Assembly (NCBI GenBank): GCA_910578385.1
Contig: CAJTQV010000005.1
Coordinates: 124,001-188,000 of the forward strand
Direction of reading: 5' to 3'
Source of the DNA: an uncultured Muribaculaceae bacterium
Lineage (GTDB): Bacteria > Bacteroidota > Bacteroidia > Bacteroidales > Muribaculaceae
DNA: 64,000 nt
Part shown: piece by piece, positions 34,427-43,400 of the stretch
How positions within the stretch are numbered: the stretch's first letter is position 1
Layout: each line of letters begins with the position of its first letter
Translations under genes and position numbers: made by a program
Notes under the pieces: model-generated
What the model was told of the DNA's origin: nothing
Seen by the model: only the letters and a program-made list of their open reading frames with translations
The model's database searches: none

Positions 34427-35112
34427 TAAAATGTGTCGCTATCGATGACGAGCCCATAGCTCTGAGCATCATCGAGGAATATTGCAAAAGGTATGGTGAT
34501 ATCGAACTGAGCACGTTCACTTCACCTGTCGACGGAATGCGCTGCATCGAGGAAACAAAACCGGACCTCGTCTTCATGGATATCGAGATGAGCACCCACA
34601 ATGGTCTTGAGCTTGCACGCACTCTGCCGGCCGACATCTGTCTCATCTTCACGACGGCGTTCTCCCAGTACGCGCTCGACGGCTTCAATGTCGATGCGGT
34701 TGACTTCCTGCACAAGCCGATATTCTATCCGCGTTTCGAACGCGCCATGGAGAAGGCCCGCAAGTGGATCGGCCACCGCGACATGCCCGAGGCAAACGCC
34801 TCGCTCACTCTCAAGGTCGAATACAAGAACGTGGTCATCAAGTTCTCCGACATTCTCTACATCGAGGCCATGGACAACTACGTGAAGCTCTACCGCCGCA
34901 ACATGCCCATGATTCTCTCGCACATCACCATGAAAGAGATGGAGAACAAACTTCCGGCCGAGGGATTCGCACGCGTACACCGCTCGTTTATCGTGGCTCT
35001 CAACGCAATCGAGAAGTTCTCCAACCGCCGCATACACCTCGAATCCGTACAGCAGCCCATCCCCGTTGGCCGCAAGTACACCGAGTCGTTCAACAGCCTC
35101 TATAACAAGTGA
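34423..35112 (+). CDS. LytTR-type response regulator
   Basis: The 229-aa regulator has a receiver domain with the phospho-acceptor Asp in LVFMDIEMSTHNGLEL, the Thr in IFTTAFSQYAL and the Lys in FLHKPI, and a C-terminal LytTR DNA-binding domain (YIEAMDNYVKLY, FARVHRSFIVALNAIEKF, PVGRKYTESF). It is coupled to the kinase by an ATGA overlap. Likely targets are the neighbouring PepSY-like gene or the divergent RND pump, by position only. Confidence 0.94.
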   Translation: MIKCVAIDDEPIALSIIEEYCKRYGDIELSTFTSPVDGMRCIEETKPDLVFMDIEMSTHNGLELARTLPADICLIFTTAFSQYALDGFNVDAVDFLHKPIFYPRFERAMEKARKWIGHRDMPEANASLTLKVEYKNVVIKFSDILYIEAMDNYVKLYRRNMPMILSHITMKEMENKLPAEGFARVHRSFIVALNAIEKFSNRRIHLESVQQPIPVGRKYTESFNSLYNK

Positions 35113-35154
35113 TACCCGGCACACGCCGTAACTTCAAACATAAATACTGACCCT

Positions 35155-35580
35155 ATGATAAGAAAACTTATTCTCGCCGCCGCGGCACTTGTCTGCGCGG
35201 CCACCATGTGGGCCGGCACTCCCGTCTCTCCCTCCGAGATACCCTCTCCGGTCAAGAAATTCATCTCGGCTCACTACGCATCTGAAAAAATCCGCAAGGC
35301 TGAGAAAGACTACGACCACGGCCGTTACGAATACGAGATTGATTTCGTGAGCGGTGCCGAGATCGAGATAGCCGCCGACGGTTCATGGATAGAAATGAAA
35401 GCGGCCTATGGCGCTGCGGTTCCCGCCAAAGCCGTACCCGCAGCCGTATCGGCATACGTCAGCAAGAACTTCTCAGGCTCGCAGATTGTCGAGCTGAAGA
35501 AGAAACGCTACGGCTACAAAGTCGAGCTCTCCAACGGCACCGAGCTGAAGCTCTCCAACGACGGCACCCCCGTCCGCTGA
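35155..35580 (+). CDS. PepSY-like periplasmic protein
   Basis: The 141-aa protein has a signal peptide ending near TMWAG and two PepSY-like repeats (SEIPSPVKKFISAHYASEKI and KAVPAAVSAYVSKNFSGSQI, each followed by a YEIDF/YKVEL strand). Such proteins are often next to two-component systems and are thought to sense or inhibit in the periplasm. It follows the response regulator after 42 bases and may be its target or input. The following sequence holds the 17-bp repeats. Confidence 0.85.
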   Translation: MIRKLILAAAALVCAATMWAGTPVSPSEIPSPVKKFISAHYASEKIRKAEKDYDHGRYEYEIDFVSGAEIEIAADGSWIEMKAAYGAAVPAKAVPAAVSAYVSKNFSGSQIVELKKKRYGYKVELSNGTELKLSNDGTPVR

Positions 35581-35592
35581 CAGTCGCGCAAA

Positions 35593-35643
35593 AATATACC
35601 GCAGTCGTGAATATACCGCAGTGGCGAATATACCGCAGTCGCG
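35593..35643 (+). repeat. three tandem 17-bp repeats
   Basis: Units at 35593-35609, 35610-35626 and 35627-35643 share AATATACCGCAGT and differ in the last four bases (CGTG, GGCG, CGCG). They begin 12 bases after the PepSY-like stop. Confidence 0.85.
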
Positions 35644-35677
35644 CAAAAGCCGGAAGCTGACCGGCATTGCGCGACTG
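35636..35677 (+). terminator. hairpin formed by the last repeat
   Basis: CAGTCGCGCAA (35636-35646), overlapping repeat 3, pairs with TTGCGCGACTG (35667-35677), with an inner CCGG/CCGG stem. A second copy of CAGTCGCGCAA at 35581-35591 can pair with the same arm. No T-run follows. Confidence 0.55.
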
Positions 35678-35723
35678 CATTGTATCTCCACACCTCGTTT
35701 CGCTATGCCAGCAGCCTGATATA

Positions 35724-35754
35724 TTTGCCAAATCCAAATTTTTAAGTAACTTTG
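35724..35754 (+). promoter_or_regulatory. promoter of the AAA_14/DUF4143 gene
   Basis: TTTG (35724-35727) and TAACTTTG (35747-35754) are 19 nt apart. Confidence 0.75.
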
Positions 35755-35760
35755 CATAAA

Positions 35761-35793
35761 TTCCCAAAATCAAAATATTTTCAAGTTTGGGAA
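35761..35793. promoter_or_regulatory. inverted repeat in leader, operator-like
   Basis: TTCCCAAA (35761-35768) and TTTGGGAA (35786-35793) lie between the promoter and the ATG at 35804, at the expected transcript start. They could be an operator or a leader hairpin. Confidence 0.4.
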
Positions 35794-35803
35794 ATGACCA
35801 CGC

Positions 35804-37000
35804 ATGAAACTTATAACCAGACAGCAATATCTCAACCAGTTACAAAGAGTAATGAATACTCCCGACATCAAGATAGTAACCGGGATAAGGCGCTCAGGCA
35901 AATCAAAGCTGATTAGTGCGTTTGCAGAATATGTGAAAAGCATTGATGCCACCGCCAATATCATCGAGATTGATTTGACTAAACTTCGTTTTGAGCATCT
36001 GAAAGAATACCATGCCCTTAATGAATTTGTCGAAAATAAATATAAGGAGGGCGTGTCGAATTATCTTATGATTGACGAGGTACAGCTCTGTGAAGGATTT
36101 GAACTGGCAATAAACAGTCTTCATTCCGAAGAAAAATATGACATTTATCTGACCGGTTCAAACGCATTTCTGTTGAGTAGCGATCTTGCAACTCTATTCA
36201 CAGGTCGTCATATTGAGATTCATGTCTATCCATTTAGTTTCAAGGAGTATTGCATTTACCATAATATAGTGTCAGATAATATCCAGAGCGCGTTCAACGA
36301 TTATATACAAACCGGGGGATTGTCCGGAGCATATCCCTATACAAGCTCAACCGACAAAGGGAAATATATCCGTGAAGTATATGAGACAATACTCATTCGC
36401 GACCTCGTGGATAAATACCGGATTGCAAATCCAACTATGCTCAAAAAAGTGAGCAGTTATCTGATGGATAGCATCAGCAATATTTCTTCGTCGAGAAACA
36501 TCAGCAATGCCTTGTCTACAAATGGAGAGGAGACCAATCACAAGACGGTTGGCACATATATCGACTATCTTTGCAATGCCTTCCTGTTCTATGAGGCAAA
36601 GCGCTATGATGTCAGGGGGAAGACCTATCTTCAGTCTTTGAGCAAATACTATCTTGCGGACACAGGAATAAGATTTGCTGTGCTGGGCAAGCGCAATATG
36701 GACTGGGGGCGCATGTTGGAAAACATAGTATTCATCGAATTACTTCGCAGGGGATACGATGTATATGTCGGAAAACTGTATCAGAAGGAAATAGATTTCG
36801 TAGCAATAAATGGCAACGAGAAAATCTACATACAGGTAAGCGACGATATTACCAACGAAGACACTTTCAAAAGAGAGGTAGAGCCTCTGTTAAAAATCCG
36901 TGATGCCTATCCCAAGATTCTTCTGGCGAGAACACGTAATGATGAAACTGATTATGAGGGAATACACATTTTAGATATTCCACGCTGGTTACTGGTGTAG
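35804..37000 (+). CDS. ATP-binding protein, AAA_14 + DUF4143
   Basis: The 398-aa protein has an N-terminal P-loop (VTGIRRSGKSKLI), a Walker B (YLMIDEVQL), a sensor segment (YDIYLTGSNAFLLSS) and PFSFKEY, all typical of AAA_14. The C-terminal DUF4143 domain has a degenerate PD-(D/E)XK-like core (KEIDFVAING, IYIQVSDD). Function is unknown; these genes are abundant and mobile in Bacteroidales. It is AT-richer than both flanks and is a free-standing gene with its own promoter and terminator, consistent with a cargo gene moved in alone. Confidence 0.88.
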   Translation: MKLITRQQYLNQLQRVMNTPDIKIVTGIRRSGKSKLISAFAEYVKSIDATANIIEIDLTKLRFEHLKEYHALNEFVENKYKEGVSNYLMIDEVQLCEGFELAINSLHSEEKYDIYLTGSNAFLLSSDLATLFTGRHIEIHVYPFSFKEYCIYHNIVSDNIQSAFNDYIQTGGLSGAYPYTSSTDKGKYIREVYETILIRDLVDKYRIANPTMLKKVSSYLMDSISNISSSRNISNALSTNGEETNHKTVGTYIDYLCNAFLFYEAKRYDVRGKTYLQSLSKYYLADTGIRFAVLGKRNMDWGRMLENIVFIELLRRGYDVYVGKLYQKEIDFVAINGNEKIYIQVSDDITNEDTFKREVEPLLKIRDAYPKILLARTRNDETDYEGIHILDIPRWLLV

Positions 37001-37013
37001 TCTCATACCCGGG

Positions 37014-37055
37014 TGGCTCATTTGTGGTCTTTTGTTGAAGGCTGTAAATGAGCCA
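37014..37055 (+). terminator. 10-bp hairpin after ATPase gene
   Basis: TGGCTCATTT (37014-37023) pairs with AAATGAGCCA (37046-37055), 14 bases after the stop. Confidence 0.55.
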
Positions 37056-37102
37056 TCTGACATTTTGCTACATATTTTTATCAATAAAAATCTCCCGTTT
37101 TG

Positions 37103-37133
37103 TTGCATAATCTAAAAATAGGTTTTATATTTG
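37103..37133 (+). promoter_or_regulatory. promoter of secreted repeat protein 1
   Basis: TTG of a GTTGCA block (37103-37105) and TATATTTG (37126-37133) are 20 nt apart. The same TTGTTGCA block and spacing precede the paralogue at 45367. Confidence 0.7.
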
Positions 37134-37263
37134 CCACCGGAAAAGAAATAACCCATCCATCAACGCCGTCAATACTTCTTGAATATTGAGATATTATCAA
37201 GAATAAAACAATTGCATGGTGAATCAAATCTGACAAGCACTATAAACCAATATTCACAGAAAC

Positions 37264-38580
37264 ATGAGAAAGATCTACACACTCGCCGCCCTCGCGGCCA
37301 TCGCCACAATGCCGGCTCTCGCCGTGAATGTCGCGACTCTCAAGAACGCAACCCCGCTTCAGGGCAACGCAGAGATGAATGTACGCACATTCACAGCCAA
37401 GGAACGCCCCGCAAAGGCCAAAGCCTCGGAATCATACAACTGGGTTCTGCTCGGAGAGGGCAAATATGCCGCTTCTGTGGTGGCCGACACATACGGCTGC
37501 TCAGCAGATCCCGCTGATGTTTCCATATACGAGGCCGAAGGACATGCCGGACTCTACAAAGTTGTCGGAGTGTGGGCGGATATGATGCCCGACGCGGAAC
37601 TCATCGTTGATGCGACCGACCCGGAATTCGTGATGATTCCCAGACAGGACACCGGTATCATCGATAATGTTGACGGTGTGACCTACATCGCAAGCTCGAC
37701 ATACCTCTATACCGAGGTAATGGGATATACCAAAGAGGAAGTTATCGCCAATGTGCCTGATGAAGTGATTGTTAACGCCGACGGTGTGATCAACCTTCCT
37801 GTCAAGACATTAGCCCTACAATGGCCTGAGGCACCCGCCGACAGCCAGTATCAGACCGACCCGACCGCATGGTACGCGGGCAGGAGCGACGGCTACCTTG
37901 TGCTGCCGGGTGGCAATTACGAGGATCCATGGATTGACCTCGGCAAAGCCACCTTCGACGAGCGCATCATCTGCGAGGCATTCAGCAAGACTGTTGACCC
38001 GTATGATGTGACAGTAAAACAGAAACGGGCCGACACGAACATCTACCAGGTGATTGACCCGTGGTCAGCTCTCTACGCAGCCCTCAATTTCAACGGTACA
38101 AGCCCGACCATGGAACTTGACGCCACCGACCCGTCAAACATCATCATCGGCCAGACATCGACCGGCATCAGCGGTGGAGCAGACGGTCTCTATTACCTTT
38201 TGAGCATGTCATTCTACTATGAGGCTATCGGAGAGAGTGCCGATGCAACAGAGGAAGCCCTGAGAATAACCCTTGAAGAGACTGAAGAAACAGATGCCGA
38301 CGGCACTGTCTACGATGTACGCACATTCACATTCCCGGTTGAATCAATGGTACTTCTGGCTTCAAGCACAAGCAAATTCTACACGGCAGCTACACAGGAG
38401 AGCACAATCGTGCTTAAGACTGCCCGCGACGGCTCCGGCGTGGCTAATCTGACAACAGACGCTGGCGCTCCCGCCGAGTACTACAACCTCCAGGGTATCC
38501 GCATCGCGAACCCCGAGAACGGCCAGCTCGTAATCAAGCGTGAGGGTGGCAAGTCATCCGTAGTCCGCATGAACCGCTGA
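37264..38580 (+). CDS. secreted two-repeat protein, paralogue 1
   Basis: The 438-aa protein has a signal peptide (MRKIYTLAALAAIATMPALA) and two tandem beta-rich modules. The first runs from YNWVLLGEGKYAASVVADTY to a DATDPEFVMIP end; the second from PWIDLGKATFDERI to a DATDPSNIIIG end. The last 40 residues (EYYNLQGIRI, NGQLVIKREG) match a C-terminal tail common on secreted Bacteroidales proteins and resembling T9SS sorting domains. No enzyme motif is visible. It is clearly paralogous to 45367-46605, including the promoter. Probable role is surface binding or matrix; this is inference. Confidence 0.8.
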   Translation: MRKIYTLAALAAIATMPALAVNVATLKNATPLQGNAEMNVRTFTAKERPAKAKASESYNWVLLGEGKYAASVVADTYGCSADPADVSIYEAEGHAGLYKVVGVWADMMPDAELIVDATDPEFVMIPRQDTGIIDNVDGVTYIASSTYLYTEVMGYTKEEVIANVPDEVIVNADGVINLPVKTLALQWPEAPADSQYQTDPTAWYAGRSDGYLVLPGGNYEDPWIDLGKATFDERIICEAFSKTVDPYDVTVKQKRADTNIYQVIDPWSALYAALNFNGTSPTMELDATDPSNIIIGQTSTGISGGADGLYYLLSMSFYYEAIGESADATEEALRITLEETEETDADGTVYDVRTFTFPVESMVLLASSTSKFYTAATQESTIVLKTARDGSGVANLTTDAGAPAEYYNLQGIRIANPENGQLVIKREGGKSSVVRMNR

Positions 38581-38599
38581 CATCACTTCCGACCAAATA

Positions 38600-38631
38600 A
38601 AAAAAGACCGCGACCATCGCGGTCTTTTTTA
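38600..38631 (+). terminator. intrinsic terminator
   Basis: GACCGCGA and TCGCGGTC with a 3-base loop, A-run before and T-run after. Confidence 0.92.
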
Positions 38632-38665
38632 TTTTCACCGGTTGTGGTGATTTAGGAATAAGATG

Positions 38666-38673
38666 TATATTTG
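38666..38673 (+). promoter_or_regulatory. -7 element of the DUF6377 gene
   Basis: TATATTTG ends 4 bases before ATG 38678, implying an essentially leaderless mRNA. Confidence 0.65.
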
Positions 38674-38677
38674 CAAT

Positions 38678-40309
38678 ATGATTGGAAAAATATTTCAGGC
38701 AGTGCTGACAGCGATACTGTTGACCATACTGCAATCTTGTGCCGGAACGGGACAGGAGGATACCTCTCTGGCGACACTTGACGAACTTGTAGCTCAAGAC
38801 CGGAACGCCTCTAAGGCAGCAATTGCAACCGCCGACAGCGCGGCAAGAGCCGCGGCTACACTGGCCGGAACACCCGGAGAATTTGACGCACAGCTCGATG
38901 CGGCTGAGGCATTCTCCGACATCGACCTCCACAAAGCACTGGAGCATACTCTGTCGGCCTTGCGGGTATCGCGCGCGCCCGGAGCATCGCCAGATTCCTA
39001 TACTCGTGCCCGGCTGAGACTCGCATCGTTGTATAACTCCCAGGGATACATGACCAAGGAAAGCTGCGAGATTTTCGAATCGCTCGACACCGCCCTGATG
39101 GACACCCCTACCCGGGAACAGTATTACGTGCTCGGCGTACAGCTGTATAACTCACTTGCCCGACGGTCGATTGACAGCAACTTGTCAGCCCGGTACAGGA
39201 GGCTCGCCTCGGCATACCGTGACTCGGTGCTCGCCATATCGCCCGACCGCGTGGCAATCGCCGCCAACCGTTACCTCACCTCCGGTCATTCCGACTCCGC
39301 CCTGTACCTGCTCCGCGCCAGGCTGCCCGATTCACCTTCTTTATCGCCCGAGGCCGCATCGGTCTATTACCATCTCGCTCAGGTATATATCACGAGAAAT
39401 GAGCGGGACAGCGCTATAAGATACCTCACCCTCTCCGCACTCTCCGATCTGAGCCGCGGCTCGCGCAACTACCGTTCTCTCCCACGCCTTGCGTTGCTCC
39501 TTCTTGAACGTGGGGACGTGGATCGCGCATACCGTTACATCCACCGCAGCTCAGACGATGCCGCCGCCAGCCATGCCTCCAAACGACAGATCGAGATGGC
39601 GGAGTACCTTCCTTCAATCGACGCGGCATATGCCGACGCCCGCCGGCGGCATAACCTGCTTGTGGCCGGCGCATCGCTTCTCGCTGCCGTCGTTGCTGCC
39701 GTAGTCATCATTGCCTTTATCCTGCTGCGCCGTAAGAACCGCCAGCTGCGCGAAGGAGCTGAGGCCCTGAGCCGATCGCATGAACAACTACGGGCTGCCT
39801 ATGTATCGATGGAATCGCTCAACCGGCGCATAGCCGAGGAAAGCCGTGTGAAGGAACAGTACATAACTTCGTTCATGGAGCTATGTCTGAGCTATCTGAA
39901 AAAGATGGAGAGTTTCCGCGCCGAACTGGCGAAGATTGCGGCGCAAGGCGACCTCAAGGCGGTGACCAAGGCCATAAATTCCTCACGCTATGTCAACCGC
40001 GAGATAGCCGAGTTCTACGACAATTTCGACCGGGCTTTCCTGTCGCTGTATCCGGGATTCATCGGCTCGCTCAATTCTCTTCTGAGACCGGAGGAGCATT
40101 ACGCCGCAACATTATCTTTCAGTACCGAACTGAGGATATACGCCCTGATATGGCTCGGCATAAACGAGAGCGGAGAGATAGCACGGTTCCTGCGCTGCTC
40201 CGAATCGACGGTCTACAACTACCGCACCCAGATGCGCAACCGCGCCATGGAGCGGGACTCGTTCGAAGGGCAGTTTTCGGCTCTTTCCGGTCATGATAAA
40301 CCTGCGTGA
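38678..40309 (+). CDS. DUF6377 membrane-anchored TPR/HTH regulator
   Basis: The 543-aa protein has an N-terminal signal/lipobox-like segment (LTILQSC), TPR-like helical repeats to about residue 310, a membrane helix (LLAAVVAAVVIIAFILLRR), a coiled coil and a C-terminal part ending in a helix-turn-helix (GEIARFLRCSESTVYNYRTQM). This is the DUF6377 plan: an outer sensor joined to a cytosolic DNA-binding domain. It lies between secreted-protein genes and probably regulates them. An ATG at 38663 is in frame but lies within the promoter, so 38678 is preferred. Confidence 0.85.
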   Translation: MIGKIFQAVLTAILLTILQSCAGTGQEDTSLATLDELVAQDRNASKAAIATADSAARAAATLAGTPGEFDAQLDAAEAFSDIDLHKALEHTLSALRVSRAPGASPDSYTRARLRLASLYNSQGYMTKESCEIFESLDTALMDTPTREQYYVLGVQLYNSLARRSIDSNLSARYRRLASAYRDSVLAISPDRVAIAANRYLTSGHSDSALYLLRARLPDSPSLSPEAASVYYHLAQVYITRNERDSAIRYLTLSALSDLSRGSRNYRSLPRLALLLLERGDVDRAYRYIHRSSDDAAASHASKRQIEMAEYLPSIDAAYADARRRHNLLVAGASLLAAVVAAVVIIAFILLRRKNRQLREGAEALSRSHEQLRAAYVSMESLNRRIAEESRVKEQYITSFMELCLSYLKKMESFRAELAKIAAQGDLKAVTKAINSSRYVNREIAEFYDNFDRAFLSLYPGFIGSLNSLLRPEEHYAATLSFSTELRIYALIWLGINESGEIARFLRCSESTVYNYRTQMRNRAMERDSFEGQFSALSGHDKPA

Positions 40310-40400
40310 GCATCTACATTTCAACGCACGCAACAGACATATATAAACCTGATTCATTGATATTTAAAATTTAAAACCATCTACATTTGAGTTTGAAGAG

Positions 40401-40431
40401 TTTGACAAGCCGCCGGCCGTCGCTAATTTTG
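40401..40431 (+). promoter_or_regulatory. promoter of the SGNH exoprotein
   Basis: TTTG (40401-40404) and TAATTTTG (40424-40431) are exactly 19 nt apart. Confidence 0.75.
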
Positions 40432-40462
40432 CCGCCGGAAACAAATTCTAAAACCTATTATC

Positions 40463-43400
40463 ATGAATCAGATGAAACAACTGGCTCTCGCAGCTCTCAC
40501 AGCGGTATCGGCAATCGCCACCCCGGGGGCTTCGGCAGCCATCGGGCTTACTCCGGCAGCTCCGGAAGTAACCCAGGATTTCAACTCGATGTGGGACGGT
40601 GCGGCAGGCACGCTCACACTCCCCGACGGATGGCGTGTGGACCGCAACCTTGACGCACCGCGACGCGTGGGCGCATGGAACGATGCCGCGACCGAAGTCA
40701 TGTACGCGGGTGGTGTCAGCCTCGCTTCAAACGCCAAGAACGGCACATGGAACTTCGGCCCCGATTCTTCCGACCGTGCCATCGGCGGACTCACAACAAC
40801 CGTCGCCAACGGCACGCGCGGCGTGAGCGTGATGACCGCCATAGCCAACGAGGACCCGTCGAAAATCATAACCAATCTCTCGCTCTCCTATAATGTCGAG
40901 AAATACCGCAAGGGTGCCAACGCAGCCGGATTCCGCGTGCAGCTCTACACGTCGGCCGACGGTGAAAAATGGACTGCGGCCGGCGACGAATTCCTGACAT
41001 CGTTCGACCCGGACTCCGAGACAGCCGGAACAGCCGTAGTGCCTATATCTGTCACAGAAGTTACCGGTAAGGCTCTCCGCACCCATATCGAACCTGGAGA
41101 ACCGCTATACCTCGCATGGAACATATCCGTGACAAGCGGTTCCACTCCCGACAAGGCTCCCGGACTCGCCATCGACGACGTGCGCATTGCGGCGACTTTC
41201 GCCGACAGCGACCCCGACTGGGTTGACCCGACAGACCCGGAGATTAACCATTCCGGAATATATATCAGAGGAGTGGACGGCTGGGACGTGCTCGACGAAT
41301 GGGAGTTCAACAAGCTCTCCGACACCACTTTCGAACTGCGCGACAAGATACTCTCGGGTTCGTTCAAAATCGGCGATGCCAACTGGAGTGCATCGTGCAA
41401 CTACGGTTCGAACGGCACCAACCTCATGATGTCGGAACCTTATGCACTCGTGGCCGGACAGACCAGCACCAACATATCGTGCGGTAACATGGTGTTCAAC
41501 TGTGCCCGCATCCTTCTCACCATCGACAACGGCGAGGCCACTCTTCTTATCGAGCCCAACGAGGATATGACCGGACTGACTTCCGTCTACATGGTGGGTG
41601 ACTTCAATGGCTGGGACTATATGGACCGCAGCGGAGAGCTCCGTTATGACGAGGCAACCTCTTCATTCACCGGACGCGTCACAATGCGCGGTGCCGCCGA
41701 CGGTCTGTCGCACTGGCGTGTGTACCAACGTCTCGGCATGGCCGGAGTATGGGGTCTCGCTGCCGACGCAGCGGAGGCTTCTCCCCTCTCCGGCAACCTC
41801 GTGAAGGGCGCGAAAGGAAATCTCGCCACCCTTCCCGGCACATACGACATCACTATCTCGCTCAATGAGAACGGCACCGGCACATACTCTCTGACAGCCG
41901 TGGAGTCTGTTGCCGACAAGATGACCGTGCGCCCCGCCGAAACAGTGCTCGTGCCGGAACTGCCGGAAAGCGTGCGCGTGCTCTCGCTCAACAACTCGCT
42001 CATACACTACAACGACCAGAGCGCGATGTTCAACGACATTGCCTCGGCCATGGGCAAGGATGCAGAATGGACCAAGCACACTCTGCTCGGCAAGTCGCTC
42101 GCCACACACTGGGACGAGGGCGACGGCCTGGCCGCCGACGGACTTCCCGGCGCAAAGATGATGGTCCGCTCGCAGCCCTGGAGCCACATCATTCTTCAGG
42201 AGCAAAGCTCGCTCCCCCGCACAAGCCTTGAGACATTCCGTGCCAATGTTAAGCGTTGGGTGAACTATATCCGCGAATACTGCCCGAACCCCAACGCGGT
42301 TATCATAATGCCGGTCAACTGGGCATATTACGGCGACTGGGGCAACTTCACAGCCTTCAACGACATCTTCATGGCCAACTACATAGACGTGGCCGATGAG
42401 TTCGGTGTGGTGCTCTGCCCCGTGATGAGCGCTTATCAGGACATGTACGACGAGAAGGGTGCCGATGGCCTCGCTCCATGGTTCCAGGATGACCGCCATC
42501 CCACCGACATGAGCACATATATGGCAGCTTGCATGGAATATGGCCTTATCTTCGGCGAGGATCCCACGTCAATCACAAGCCATCCGGCCTCGGTCAGCGA
42601 GGCTGATGCCGCCGAGATGCGCTCACGCGCCGCTGCCGTGCTCAACTCGTTCTCGCAGACCGTCAACCACCATGCCGCCACCGTGGCAGTCAAGACTACC
42701 GTGACCGATGCCTTCGGACTCGTTCTGCCCCAGGACAAGGTGGAATACAGCGTTGACAACGAGAATGCGACCGTAAGCCCCGAGGGTGTGTTCCACGCCA
42801 CCGAACCGGGTGAATATACCGTGACAGTCCGCGCAGCAGGCTTCGAGGGTAAGGCTCATGTGAATGTCGCACGCGCCGTGACCGAGATGCCCGTGGTACC
42901 CTCTGTGGCACTCAACGCCGCTAATCTCGAATATTCGCAAGATTTCAATTCACTCGGTGAGGCTGCTCAGGCCGCCATGCCCGAAGGCTGGCGCATAGAC
43001 CGCACTGACTCTCCCCGGGCAGTCGGCTCGTTCGGCACAGCTTCCTCCACTACAACCTACGCGGGCGGTGTCAGCCTCCCCTCCAACGCCAAGAACGGCA
43101 CATGGAACTTCGGTCCTGATGCCACAGACCGTGCCGTGGGCGGTATCACCACCGGTGTTGCCGGCGGAACACGCGCCGTGAATGTCTACGCGCATTTCGT
43201 GAACGACGGAGCGAAGAAAATCACCTCGCTCAAGCTCGCCTACGACGTTGAGAAATACCGCGACGGCAACAACGCCGCAGGATTCGCGGTGACTCTCCAC
43301 ACCTCGGTCGACGGTCGCAACTGGACCCCCGCCGGTGAAGACTTCGTGACCCTTTTCCCTGCCTCTGCTGCGACCGCCGGAGCTGAGATTGTACCCATCG

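Noticed and set aside
35593..35643. CRISPR array
   Set aside because: Units of 17 bases are directly adjacent with no spacers, only three copies exist, and no cas genes are present.
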